This document shows, piece after piece, positions 35,585-44,259 of a stretch of 64,000 nucleotides of DNA. Position numbers and translations under genes: made by a program. Each line of letters starts with the position of its first letter. Within the stretch, counting starts at the first letter, position 1. The notes under the pieces are model-generated. The model was given only the letters and a program-made list of their open reading frames with translations. It had not been told where the DNA came from and did not search any database. The stretch is from an uncultured Bacteroidota bacterium (GTDB taxonomy: Bacteria; Bacteroidota; Bacteroidia; Flavobacteriales; Flavobacteriaceae): assembly GCA_902620455.1 (NCBI GenBank), contig CACNIG010000005.1:53643-117642 (forward strand). The letters run 5' to 3'.

Positions 35585-36925
35585 ATGACTGATTTTGGAA
35601 TAATTGGAGTAGGTAGAATAGGGACAAGCTTTGCAAGAAACATGTCATTGAATGGCATTAAAGTCTCTCTTTATGATAAAAACTTTGATACATCTACAGA
35701 CATCAAAACTCATTATTCAGAATTAGAATCTTCTTTAGTATTTGATGATATAAATAAATTTATTAGTTCTATATCATTACCTAGAAAAGTTTTAGTTCTT
35801 GTTCCATCTGGTCCCTCATTAGATGAAGTGATTTCTCTATGCATTGAAAACCTTAATTCAAACGATATATTAATTGATGCAGGTAATACTAATCCAACTA
35901 TAAGTTCTGAAAATCATCAAAAAATTAAATCAAAAAACTTATTGTATTTAGGTATGGGTGTATCTGGAGGAGTTGAAGGAGTCCTTAAAGGCCCTTCAAT
36001 AATGATAGGGGGAGATTTAAAGGCATTTAATGAAGTAAAAAAAATTTTTTCTAAAATAACATCTAATACTATCAATAATTCAAAAAGCTTTGAATTATTT
36101 GGAGATTCTAACCAAGGCCATTTTGTTAAAATGGTTCATAATGGTATAGAATATGTTGAGATGCAACTTATATCATCAATATATTATTTTATGATAAAAT
36201 CTAATAAATACAAATATGATGATATTGCAAAAGTTTTTAAAAAATGGAGTAAATCGGATTTGAATAGTTATTTACTTGAAATATCGTCTACTAAACTTTT
36301 GGAAAAAACAGATGGTAACTTTTTATTAGATATTATTGATGATAAAGCTGATGATAATGGGACTGGCAGGTGGATGTTAAAATACGGACTTGATCTTGGA
36401 TGTTCATTAAATATGCTAAACGCTGCTTTAGATTCTAGGTTTATTTCAAAAAATAATAATGCTAGATTAAAGTTCAATAATTCAATAAAAAAAGAAATTA
36501 TGGAATATGACATCAACATTAACTCATTAACTGATGCATATAGTTTCTGTAGGCTAATAAACTATGTTCAAGCATTTTTATTAATTGATTCTGCAAATAA
36601 AAATTATGGATGGGATATAAGTATTTCAAAGGCCTTGAATGTTTGGTCAAATGGAAGCATAATTAAATCAGATCTGGTTAATACCTTATACAAGGATTAT
36701 TCAGTTGACAATATCCTGGATGATAAAAAAATATTTAAAACTCTTAATGAGCTTAAACCTGGACTGATTGATGTTTTGAATCTTTCATTAAAAAATGATG
36801 TGTCTCTACCATGCTTTAGTGAAGCCTTGAGTTACATAAATCAATTTTCAAGCTTATTTCTTAGCACTAAGTTAATTCAGGCTCAACGAAACCAATTTGG
36901 ATCTCACAAAATAAGTATTAATTAA
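35585..36925 (+). CDS. gnd: 6-phosphogluconate dehydrogenase, decarboxylating
   Basis: Oxidises 6-phosphogluconate to ribulose 5-phosphate and CO2. 446 residues, slightly short of the usual 465-470, with the long all-helical C-terminal half of the dimeric form. N-terminal Rossmann motif is GIIGVGRIGTSFARN; substrate residues lie in MGVSGGVEGVLKGPS and GHFVKMVHNGIEY. After strand 2 the sequence is LYDKN, not the YNRT of NADP enzymes, which suggests NAD use or mixed specificity. The C-terminus keeps QAQRNQFGSH, like QAQRDYFGAH. It is one base after gntK. Confidence 0.9.
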   Translation: MTDFGIIGVGRIGTSFARNMSLNGIKVSLYDKNFDTSTDIKTHYSELESSLVFDDINKFISSISLPRKVLVLVPSGPSLDEVISLCIENLNSNDILIDAGNTNPTISSENHQKIKSKNLLYLGMGVSGGVEGVLKGPSIMIGGDLKAFNEVKKIFSKITSNTINNSKSFELFGDSNQGHFVKMVHNGIEYVEMQLISSIYYFMIKSNKYKYDDIAKVFKKWSKSDLNSYLLEISSTKLLEKTDGNFLLDIIDDKADDNGTGRWMLKYGLDLGCSLNMLNAALDSRFISKNNNARLKFNNSIKKEIMEYDININSLTDAYSFCRLINYVQAFLLIDSANKNYGWDISISKALNVWSNGSIIKSDLVNTLYKDYSVDNILDDKKIFKTLNELKPGLIDVLNLSLKNDVSLPCFSEALSYINQFSSLFLSTKLIQAQRNQFGSHKISIN

Positions 36926-36937
36926 TTAAATATTAAT

Positions 36938-37642
36938 TTATTTTGACGCTATATAAATAGTAGAAGCACCATAAAGTTTTTTTCTAGTTTCAATTTTTTC
37001 AAAACCTGTTTTGTATAGTATTTCTACAAATTTATTTTTTGGAGGAAATTTGTCAGTAGAATCCAATAAATAAAGGTATGCTTTTGTTTTTCCTGAAAAA
37101 ATAAAAGCAATTATTGGGATGTATACTCTAGTTATTAACGTATATAAGAATTTAATTATTGGATTTTCTGGGACTGAAGTTTCAAGTATTATTAGCTTCC
37201 CGTCTTTCTTTAAAACTCTATGGCTTTCATTTAACCCTTTCTCCAAATTACTAAAGTTTCTAACTCCATACCCAATTGATATAATATCAAAGTGGTTATC
37301 CTCAAAAACTAAATTCTCAGCTTCACATGTTTTAAAATTTATATTATTAATTTTTAACTCTTTAATTTTTTTGCGAGCAACTTTAAGCATATTATCTGAG
37401 ATATCGACTCCTTCAATTTTTGAGCCATTAATTTTGCTTAGGTTTATTGCAATATCTCCTGTTCCAGTAGCAATATCAAGGATTCTTTTAGGAGATGAAG
37501 CTATTGCAATTTCAGCTATTTCTTTTTTCCATTTCGAATGATTTCTTAAAGTCATTAAATCATTCATGAAATCATATTCATTTGATATAGATTCAAAAAT
37601 ATTTTTTATCTGAACAAAATCTATGGATTTGTTTTTGTTCAT
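36938..37642 (-). CDS. menG: Demethylmenaquinone methyltransferase (UbiE/MenG)
   Basis: Class I SAM-dependent methyltransferase for the last step of menaquinone synthesis; 234 residues. SAM motif I is ILDIATGTGDIAI, and the family signatures SISNEYDFMNDLMTLRNHSKWKK and ISIGYGVRNFSNLEKGLNE are present. Menaquinone, not ubiquinone, is expected in Bacteroidetes, so menG is the better symbol. It follows trpA by 2 bases and is probably the tail of the trp transcript. Confidence 0.93.
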   Translation of the reverse strand: MNKNKSIDFVQIKNIFESISNEYDFMNDLMTLRNHSKWKKEIAEIAIASSPKRILDIATGTGDIAINLSKINGSKIEGVDISDNMLKVARKKIKELKINNINFKTCEAENLVFEDNHFDIISIGYGVRNFSNLEKGLNESHRVLKKDGKLIILETSVPENPIIKFLYTLITRVYIPIIAFIFSGKTKAYLYLLDSTDKFPPKNKFVEILYKTGFEKIETRKKLYGASTIYIASK

Positions 37643-37644
37643 TT

Positions 37645-38406
37645 TTATCTTATTGATTTAATAAATGAATCTATAGAACTTACACCACTTTCATGAAGAT
37701 TTTTTATAAATGCTGATCCAATTATTGCACCTTTTGAATAGCCAACTGCGGCATCGAATGTTTCTTTATTTCCAACACCAAAACCAATTATTCTCGGTGT
37801 ATCTAGGTTCATTTTCTCGATTCTTTCAAAATAATTAATTTGTTCTGAGCTGAAAGAATCCTTTGATCCTGTTATACTTGATGAACTTACCATATAAATA
37901 AACCCATTGGATATTGAGTCAATCTTTCTAATTCTTTTATCTGATGTCTGGGGAGCTATTAAAAACATATTATAAAGCTTATTTTCTTCAAACAATGCTT
38001 TATAATTTTCTTCATAATAATCAATTGGTAAGTCAGGTATTATTAATCCATCAATTCCTATTTCATTACATTTTTTACAAAAGGCCTCAACACCATATTG
38101 AAGCATAGGATTAAAGTACCCCATAATAATTAATGGAATGGATACTTCATCTCTTATTCCTTTTAATTGATCAAACAGTATGTTAGTATTCATTCCGTTT
38201 TTAATTGCAATAGTAGAGCTATCTTGAATTGTTGGTCCATCAGCAAGAGGATCACTAAATGGAAGACCGATTTCAATCATATCTACACCTGATTCCTGCA
38301 ACCTAATAATAATATCTTTCGTATCATTTAAATTAGGGTAACCAGCTGTGAAGTATATGGACAATAACTTTCCCTCTTCTTCCAATTTCTTGTCTATTCT
38401 ATTCAT
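37645..38406 (-). CDS. trpA: Tryptophan synthase alpha chain
   Basis: Splits indole-3-glycerol phosphate to indole, which is tunnelled to TrpB. 253-residue TIM barrel. Catalytic Glu is in MIEIGLPFSDPLADGPTIQ (about residues 44-62) and Asp in GLIIPDLP; the phosphate site GFGVGNKETFD is near the C-terminus. Last of the trp genes proper, sharing one base with trpB. Confidence 0.96.
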   Translation of the reverse strand: MNRIDKKLEEEGKLLSIYFTAGYPNLNDTKDIIIRLQESGVDMIEIGLPFSDPLADGPTIQDSSTIAIKNGMNTNILFDQLKGIRDEVSIPLIIMGYFNPMLQYGVEAFCKKCNEIGIDGLIIPDLPIDYYEENYKALFEENKLYNMFLIAPQTSDKRIRKIDSISNGFIYMVSSSSITGSKDSFSSEQINYFERIEKMNLDTPRIIGFGVGNKETFDAAVGYSKGAIIGSAFIKNLHESGVSSIDSFIKSIR

Positions 38407-39587
38407 TATAAATTAAAATAATCAATGTATGTATTCAAATCCTTATCCCCTCTACCCGAGAAGTTAACAACTATAATATCATCAGCTTTAAAATCTAGAT
38501 ATTTAAATGCAGCGAAAGCATGCGCAGTTTCTATTGCAGGTATAATTCCCTCAAGTTTTGAGACCTCAAGTCCTGCAAGCATAGCATCACTATCAGTTAT
38601 TGACATAAATTCTGCTCTTTTGCTTTCAAGTAAATGAGCATGAAGTGGACCTACTCCTGGATAATCAAGACCAGCTGAAATAGAATATGGTTCAACTATT
38701 TGCCCATCTTTAGTCTGCATTAATAGTGTTTTACTTCCGTGAATAATACCGGTTTTTCCAAGAACTGATGTTGCAGCACTTTTACCAGATTCAATACCTT
38801 CTCCAGCAGCCTCAACTGAAATAATTTTTACGTTTTCATCTTCTAAATAATGATAATATAAGCCTGCAGCATTGCTACCACCTCCAATATTTGCTATTAA
38901 ATAGTTAGGGTATTCAGTCCCTTCTTTATCATGCAACTGAGACTTTATCTCCTCAGAAACTACAGCTTGAAACTTTGCAACCATATCAGGATAAGGATGA
39001 GGACCTACTACTGATCCAATTATGTAATGTGTAGTCACAGGATTATTAATCCAATCTCTAATCGCTTCATTAGTAGCGTCTTTTAGAGTTTTACTCCCTG
39101 ATTCAGCAGCAACTATTGATGCCCCTAACATTTTCATTCTCGCTACATTTGGAGCTTGTCTTTTGATGTCAACTGCACCCATATATATTACACACTCGAT
39201 TCCTGCTAACGCACATACTGTTGCAGTTGCTACTCCGTGTTGACCAGCACCTGTTTCAGCAATTATTCTTTTTTTTCCTAATCTTTTAGCCAATAAAATT
39301 TGACCTACCGTGTTATTTATTTTGTGTGCTCCGGTATGACAAAGATCTTCTCTTTTAAAGTAAATTTTACATTTATATTTCTCTGACAATCTTTCAGCAA
39401 AATAAAGTGGTGTAGGCCTTCCTACATAATCCTTTAAAAGATTATTATAATCTTTTTGGAAATTAGAATCATTAATAATCTTATTATAATTTTTTTCTAG
39501 TTCGTCTAGATTTGGAAATAGCATTTCAGGTACAAAAGCACCTCCGAAGTTTCCATAAAACCCTTTTTTATCTACTGTATATTTCAT
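38406..39587 (-). CDS. trpB: Tryptophan synthase beta chain
   Basis: PLP enzyme joining indole and serine to tryptophan. 393 residues. The PLP lysine is in GAHKINNTVGQ (about residue 86), the substrate loop is ETGAGQHGVATAT, and the phosphate clamp is GGGSNAAGLY. It starts 20 bases inside the end of trpF, so translation is coupled. This is the usual TrpB1 type partnered with TrpA. Confidence 0.97.
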   Translation of the reverse strand: MKYTVDKKGFYGNFGGAFVPEMLFPNLDELEKNYNKIINDSNFQKDYNNLLKDYVGRPTPLYFAERLSEKYKCKIYFKREDLCHTGAHKINNTVGQILLAKRLGKKRIIAETGAGQHGVATATVCALAGIECVIYMGAVDIKRQAPNVARMKMLGASIVAAESGSKTLKDATNEAIRDWINNPVTTHYIIGSVVGPHPYPDMVAKFQAVVSEEIKSQLHDKEGTEYPNYLIANIGGGSNAAGLYYHYLEDENVKIISVEAAGEGIESGKSAATSVLGKTGIIHGSKTLLMQTKDGQIVEPYSISAGLDYPGVGPLHAHLLESKRAEFMSITDSDAMLAGLEVSKLEGIIPAIETAHAFAAFKYLDFKADDIIVVNFSGRGDKDLNTYIDYFNL

Positions 39588-40203
39588 TTTTTATTGTTTC
39601 TATAAAAGTTTTTAATTCATCAATTTTCTTTAAATATTTTTCATCCTCAAATTTACTATTAACATCGACACCATATATAGGAAGATCCATTTTAAAAAGT
39701 TCAATTAGTGATTCAATTGAATGAAGTCCTATTCCACCACTTATAAAAAATTCTTTTTTTAATTTATATTTTTTTAAATTTTCCCAATTGAACGATTTCC
39801 CAGTTCCACCAGGAAGTTCTGATTTTGAATCAAATAAAAATAAATCACAATTGTTTTCATAATTTTTTAAAATAGAAAAATCAAAATCATCATCTATCCT
39901 GAAAGATTTAATCACTTTAGTTCCACTATCCATAATATTTCTACAATACTGAGGAGACTCTTCACCGTGCAATTGTACACATGCTAGATTATGTTCATTG
40001 ATTCTATTAAACACATTATCTATTTTAGAGTTAAAAAAAACACCAGTTTTTTTAATTTCTTTTTTTAGATTAGGACTTATAATATTTAAATATCTGACAG
40101 ATTTCTCCCAAAAGATATGACCAACATAATCTGGATTTAACTTCGCAACTTTATTAATATTTTCCTCGTTAAATAATCCGCAAACTTTAAATTTCATTTT
40201 CAA
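39568..40203 (-). CDS. trpF: Phosphoribosylanthranilate isomerase
   Basis: Amadori rearrangement step of tryptophan synthesis. 211-residue TIM barrel: KVCGLFNEENI at the start carries the catalytic Cys, DYVGHIFWEKSVRY follows, VQLHGEESPQYC is the second signature, and the acid D is in LFLFDSKSELPGGTGKSFNW. Separate from trpC. Two ATGs (40203 and 40197) are possible starts; both overlap the trpC stop region. Confidence 0.95.
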   Translation of the reverse strand: MKMKFKVCGLFNEENINKVAKLNPDYVGHIFWEKSVRYLNIISPNLKKEIKKTGVFFNSKIDNVFNRINEHNLACVQLHGEESPQYCRNIMDSGTKVIKSFRIDDDFDFSILKNYENNCDLFLFDSKSELPGGTGKSFNWENLKKYKLKKEFFISGGIGLHSIESLIELFKMDLPIYGVDVNSKFEDEKYLKKIDELKTFIETIKNEIYSR

Positions 40204-40978
40204 CCTTTTTTATAAAATTATAAGCTGAAATCATAGGATCGCTAGTTTTCATAAAATTTTCACCTATTAAAAATCCATGATAGCCTATTTCTCTCAGTCT
40301 TAATATTGATTCAACTTTGCTAATGCCACTTTCAGATATCTTTACAAATTGATCAGGAATTTTATCAAAGAGCTTTTCACTATTACTTATGTCAACTTCT
40401 AAAGTGTCAAGATTTCTGTTATTAACTCCAATTACGTCAATATCATTACTGGATATTTTTTTTAATTCATCAAAAGAATGAATCTCAACTAATACCTCTA
40501 GACCTAAACTCTTTGCTAATGAACTTAATTTTGATATTTCTTCTGATTCAAGAATTGATGCAATAAGTAATATTGCATCAGATCCAATAGATTTAGCTTC
40601 AATTACTTGATATTCACTCACAATAAATTCTTTTCTAAGAATTGGTATATCAGAAATATCTCTTGTTTCAATTATGTCATTAATGTCACCATCAAAATAT
40701 TTTTTGTTTGTTAAAATCGATACTCCAACAGCTCCGGCATTTTGGTATCCTTCAACAACATCGATGATATTCGTTTCATAATTAATATTATTATTGGATG
40801 GAGATTTTCTTTTAAACTCGCATATTATCCCACTGGGACTATTTAATATTGAATTTTTTAATGAAATACATTGTCTTGAGAATAAGCTTCTTTTTTCGAG
40901 TAATGTTACTGGAATTTTGGAGGATAAATCCTTTAGCTCTATTTTTTTATCTTCGACAATTTTATCTAAAATTTTCAT
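40187..40978 (-). CDS. trpC: Indole-3-glycerol phosphate synthase
   Basis: Ring closure step of tryptophan synthesis. 263-residue TIM barrel with family features ICEFKRKSPSNNNI near residue 54, EFIVSEYQVIEAKSIGSDAILLIASIL in the middle, and GVNNRNLDTLEVD plus KISESGI in the last third. It overlaps trpD by 4 bases and trpF by 17. Confidence 0.96.
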   Translation of the reverse strand: MKILDKIVEDKKIELKDLSSKIPVTLLEKRSLFSRQCISLKNSILNSPSGIICEFKRKSPSNNNINYETNIIDVVEGYQNAGAVGVSILTNKKYFDGDINDIIETRDISDIPILRKEFIVSEYQVIEAKSIGSDAILLIASILESEEISKLSSLAKSLGLEVLVEIHSFDELKKISSNDIDVIGVNNRNLDTLEVDISNSEKLFDKIPDQFVKISESGISKVESILRLREIGYHGFLIGENFMKTSDPMISAYNFIKKVENEI

Positions 40979-41967
40979 TTCATTATTTCTTTTAATTTAT
41001 TGAAGGAACTCAATGCTTTACTAGATTTTAATGATTCTTTTGCAGCTTCAAACCCTTCTGAAATACTAATACCTTTTGAAATTGAAATAGCAACACCTGC
41101 ATTAGCGCATACAACATTATTTTGGCTTTCCGTCCCAGTACCATTTAGAACATTCATGAATATTTTAGAGGATGAGGGGATGTCAACTCCACCTTTGATT
41201 TCATCTGGTTTTATATTCTCTAGTCCAAATTCCTTTGATGAATAATTTTTTTCAGAGTTATTAGAATATATTTTTGTATCGTTTGTTAATGATATTTCAT
41301 CATATCCATCCAATGAGTATATTATGCTATATTTTTTATCAGTTTTTTGAAGTAGGTAATTATATATTCTTGCTAGTTCAAGATTAAAAACACCAACAAT
41401 TTGTTTCTTAGGCATTGAAGGGTTAACAAGTGGACCTAGCATATTGAAAAAAGTCTTCATACCAAGCTCTTTTCTGATTGGTGCAACATTTTTCATTGCA
41501 GGATGAAACAAGGGTGCATGAAGAAAACATATTCCAGATTTATCGATTGCTTTTTTTAAAATATCATAATCATTAGTAAACTTTATACCTAACGATTCCA
41601 ATACATTACTTGAACCACATCCTGAGGAAACACCATAATTTCCATGTTTTGCAACCTTACATCCTGACCCAGCAGTTACAAAAGAAGCCAAGGTTGAAAT
41701 ATTAAAAGTATCCTTTCCATCTCCTCCAGTTCCGCATAAATCAATTGTATCAAATTCTTTTAAATCAACTTTTATACAAAGTTCAATTAAAGCATCTTTA
41801 AAACCCTTAAGTTCTTGAAGAGTTATATTTCTCATCATATAAACTGTTAGAAAAGATGATATTTGGCTATTATTAAGCTCACCATTGGAAATCTTAATTA
41901 GGATATCTTTTGATTCAACCTCATTTAGGGTTTTATATTTAATCAATCTATTTAGAATTTCTTTCAT
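40975..41967 (-). CDS. trpD: Anthranilate phosphoribosyltransferase
   Basis: Transfers phosphoribosyl from PRPP to anthranilate. 330 residues from the ATG at 41967. PRPP site CGTGGDGKDTFNIST is near residue 75, and KHGNYGVSSGCGSSNVLE follows. ATG at 41967 is preferred over one at 41982 because it gives the standard KEILNRLIKY N-terminus and the ATGA four-base overlap with the trpG stop. Confidence 0.95.
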   Translation of the reverse strand: MKEILNRLIKYKTLNEVESKDILIKISNGELNNSQISSFLTVYMMRNITLQELKGFKDALIELCIKVDLKEFDTIDLCGTGGDGKDTFNISTLASFVTAGSGCKVAKHGNYGVSSGCGSSNVLESLGIKFTNDYDILKKAIDKSGICFLHAPLFHPAMKNVAPIRKELGMKTFFNMLGPLVNPSMPKKQIVGVFNLELARIYNYLLQKTDKKYSIIYSLDGYDEISLTNDTKIYSNNSEKNYSSKEFGLENIKPDEIKGGVDIPSSSKIFMNVLNGTGTESQNNVVCANAGVAISISKGISISEGFEAAKESLKSSKALSSFNKLKEIMK

Positions 41968-42530
41968 AGTGTTTTTATCCAATTTTTTATTATTGTTTTT
42001 CCATGTGGAGTCAAAATTGACTCTGGATGAAACTGTACACCACGAACAGGATAGTCAGTATGCTTCAATGACATAACTTGATTGTTTTCATCCTCAGATG
42101 TTATTACAAGTTTTTCTGGTAAAGGTTTTTTAACAATCCAAGAATGGTACCTTCCTACTTCAATAGATTCTGGAATATTATCAAAAATTTCATCATTTTT
42201 TTTGCAATTAATTTTAGTAGCAACACCATGATAAACTTGTTCCATATTTTCAATCTTTCCACCAAAAACTTCAGCTATAGCCTGCTGACCCAAGCAAACT
42301 CCTAATATATTTTTCTCTTTAAAATACTTTTTAATTACTTCCTTGGTCATTCCAGCTTCATCAGGAATACCTGGACCTGGAGAAATCAATATTCCATCAT
42401 ACTCTTTTATTTCATTTATATCGAACATATCATTTCTCTTTGTAACTACTCTACAGCCCAGCTCCTCTAAATAGTGAGATAGATTATAAGTAAATGAGTC
42501 ATAATTATCTATTAAAAATATTTTTTTCAT
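41964..42530 (-). CDS. trpG: Anthranilate synthase glutamine amidotransferase subunit
   Basis: Provides ammonia from glutamine to TrpE. 188-residue class I glutamine amidotransferase. Triad: Cys in LGVCLGQQAIAE (about residue 79), His and Glu in QFHPESILTPHG near the C-terminus. Start motif is LIDNYDSFTYNL. It is separate from trpD, unlike the TrpGD fusion of enterobacteria. It overlaps trpE by 4 bases. Confidence 0.96.
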   Translation of the reverse strand: MKKIFLIDNYDSFTYNLSHYLEELGCRVVTKRNDMFDINEIKEYDGILISPGPGIPDEAGMTKEVIKKYFKEKNILGVCLGQQAIAEVFGGKIENMEQVYHGVATKINCKKNDEIFDNIPESIEVGRYHSWIVKKPLPEKLVITSEDENNQVMSLKHTDYPVRGVQFHPESILTPHGKTIIKNWIKTL

Positions 42531-43930
42531 TTTATGTCTTCAGCATTTTTTAGAGCATAATCTAATGCTCTTAATTTGTTATACACTTCTTGAAGTTCAT
42601 CTTGAGGTTTGGATTTGATGACTATACCGGCTCCTGCTTGATAACTTAGTTCATTATTTTTACTAAAAAAAGATCTAATGATAATTGCATGGTTAAAATT
42701 CCCATTGAAGTCCATATATCCAATGGCTCCACCATAAAAATTTCTATTTACTTTTTCATACTTTTCAATTAACGTGAGGGCTCTATGCTTTGGAGCTCCT
42801 GAAAGTGTTCCCGCTGGAAATGTATCCATTACAACTTGAAAAATTTTGGATGTATCCTTTAAATTGGCAGTAACCTTAGAAACTAAATGAATTACATGAG
42901 AGAAAAATTGAATCTCTCTGTTTTTTTCAACTTTTACATTGCTTCCATTTCTACTTAAATCATTTCTTGCGAGATCTACTAACATAATATGCTCAGAGTT
43001 TTCTTTTGGGTCCATAGACAATTCCTTTGCTTTTTCTTCATCTCTTTCGTCATCACCAGTTCTTTTAAATGTTCCAGCAATTGGATGAATCTCTGCTTTT
43101 CCACTATTAATTATTATCTGAGCTTCAGGGGAGCTACCAAAAATCTTAAAATTTCCATAATCAAAGAAAAATAAATAGGGTGAGGGGTTAATAGATCTTA
43201 AAGATCTGTATACGTTGAACTCATCACCTTCAAATTTTTGATTAAACCTCCTTGATAAAACAAGCTGAAAGACATCACCTCTTTTGCAATGTTCTTTTGC
43301 TTTTGCTACATATTCTAAAAATTCTTCATCACTAATATTAGATGTTTTTTTACCTATGTTTTTGTAATTAAATGTTGAATAACTCTTGGAATTAATTATA
43401 TCACCAACTTCTTTTAAATTATTTGAGTCATCATGAGAATTACAAAAAATATGTGCTTCATGATTAAATAGACTAATTGCAATTATATTTTTGTAAAATC
43501 CATAATAAATATCGGGAATCTCTAAATCACTTTTTTTAGAGCTAAAATTGATATCCTCTTGATATTTTACTGATTCATGTGACATGTAACCAAACAATCC
43601 ATTAGTAATAAACTTTGAATTAGTCTTCTCAGTATCAAAACTATTTAAGTAGTTGTTTAAGTAATATGTAATACTTTTATCATTATCCATTTTCATAGAA
43701 TCAACTTTACATCCGGGTAGTTTTTGATTTAAAATATGATTTTTAACCTCAAACATTCCAGTTTGATTAAAACATATAAATGAATAATTATTACCAGCTT
43801 GCATATAATCACTACTTTCCAGTAGTATGCTGTTTGGAAATTTATCTCTAATCTTGAGGTAAACTTCAACAGGAGTTATAGTGTCAGCTATAATTTTTTT
43901 TGAATATGTATTTATTTTTATTGTTTTCAT
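42527..43930 (-). CDS. trpE: Anthranilate synthase component I
   Basis: Converts chorismate to anthranilate with ammonia from TrpG; committed step, normally feedback-inhibited by tryptophan. 467 residues of the chorismate-binding fold: QLVLSRRF, SSPEAQI, PIAGTFKRTGDDERDEE, DLARNDLSR, FPAGTLSGAPK and GAIGYMDFNG are visible in order. The N-terminal LLESSD motif of the Trp-binding pocket is present near residue 38. It follows the leader peptide and terminator described separately. Confidence 0.96.
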   Translation of the reverse strand: MKTIKINTYSKKIIADTITPVEVYLKIRDKFPNSILLESSDYMQAGNNYSFICFNQTGMFEVKNHILNQKLPGCKVDSMKMDNDKSITYYLNNYLNSFDTEKTNSKFITNGLFGYMSHESVKYQEDINFSSKKSDLEIPDIYYGFYKNIIAISLFNHEAHIFCNSHDDSNNLKEVGDIINSKSYSTFNYKNIGKKTSNISDEEFLEYVAKAKEHCKRGDVFQLVLSRRFNQKFEGDEFNVYRSLRSINPSPYLFFFDYGNFKIFGSSPEAQIIINSGKAEIHPIAGTFKRTGDDERDEEKAKELSMDPKENSEHIMLVDLARNDLSRNGSNVKVEKNREIQFFSHVIHLVSKVTANLKDTSKIFQVVMDTFPAGTLSGAPKHRALTLIEKYEKVNRNFYGGAIGYMDFNGNFNHAIIIRSFFSKNNELSYQAGAGIVIKSKPQDELQEVYNKLRALDYALKNAEDIK

Positions 43931-43933
43931 AGC

Positions 43934-43961
43934 AAAAAAAAAGCCTGTCGTGAGACAAGCT
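43934..43961 (-). terminator. trp attenuator terminator
   Basis: On the minus strand AGCTTGTC (43961-43954), loop TCAC, then GACAGGCT (43949-43942) form an 8-pair stem with one G-T wobble, followed by nine T (43942-43934). It lies 3 bases upstream of the trpE start, so it would stop transcripts before the structural genes. Two upstream segments can compete: TCGTGA at 43985-43980 with TCACGA at 43953-43948, and CTGTT at 43973-43969 with GACAG at 43949-43945. Confidence 0.88.
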
Positions 43962-43979
43962 ATTACATAACAGTTTTAT

Positions 43980-44002
43980 TCACGATTAATTAAATTTCGT
44001 AA
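43980..44002 (-). promoter_or_regulatory. trp leader alternative stems 1:2 and 2:3
   Basis: TTACGA (44002-43997), two bases after the tandem Trp codons, can pair with TCGTGA (43985-43980), giving the 1:2 pause hairpin. The same TCGTGA can instead pair with TCACGA (43953-43948) in the terminator loop, giving the 2:3 antiterminator. A ribosome halted at the Trp codons would cover segment 1 and free segment 2. Confidence 0.7.
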
Positions 44003-44031
44003 TTCCACCAGTATGTATTTAAAATTTTCAT
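43990..44031 (-). CDS. trpL: trp operon leader peptide
   Basis: 13-codon frame MKILNTYWWNYEI followed by TAA. Two adjacent Trp codons (TGGTGG, 44010-44005) in a 13-residue peptide lie directly upstream of a terminator before trpE, the classical arrangement for ribosome-mediated attenuation. The ATG overlaps the stop of the upstream 75-residue membrane protein gene (TAATG), and a promoter-like site ends only 4 bases earlier. When charged tRNA-Trp is scarce the ribosome should stall on the TGG pair and let trpEGDCFBA be transcribed. Confidence 0.85.
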   Translation of the reverse strand: MKILNTYWWNYEI

Positions 44032-44258
44032 TAGGCAAATATAAAATAAAAACAAAATAAACCAACAGAAACAAAACCTATAATTATAAATATTGCTGTT
44101 GATATAAGTTTTAGATGTTTTTTTGTTCCCTCAGCCATATCCATAGTCTCAAGTTGAGGTTCATTAACATCTTTAAGCTCATTTATAGAGAGAAAAGTTG
44201 CTGCTACAACTGCACCAGTACAAACTAAGCCCATTATAAATATAAAAGTATCTCCCAT
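44031..44258 (-). CDS. Small membrane protein upstream of trpL
   Basis: 75 residues with two membrane helices (about 5-24 and 49-72) separated by an acidic-then-basic loop (ELKDVNEPQLE...GTKKHLK). No domain recognised. Its start lies one base after the stop of the 57-residue membrane protein before it, so the two are likely to be translated together. The trp promoter is embedded in its last 12 codons. A role in tryptophan uptake or synthesis is not supported by any motif. Confidence 0.62.
   Translation of the reverse strand: MGDTFIFIMGLVCTGAVVAATFLSINELKDVNEPQLETMDMAEGTKKHLKLISTAIFIIIGFVSVGLFCFYFIFA
44036..44065 (-). promoter_or_regulatory. Predicted trp operon promoter
   Basis: Minus strand TTG at 44065-44063, a 19-base spacer, then TATATTTG at 44043-44036. 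This matches the Bacteroidetes -33 TTG and -7 TAnnTTTG consensus in sequence and spacing. It lies inside the 3' end of the preceding small gene. The start point would fall at or a few bases before the trpL ATG (44031). Confidence 0.62.
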
Positions 44259-44259
44259 T

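Noticed and set aside
43990..44031. Chance frame explanation for trpL
   Set aside because: A tandem TGG in a 13-codon frame, located before a terminator and trpE with nested stems, is hard to explain by chance.
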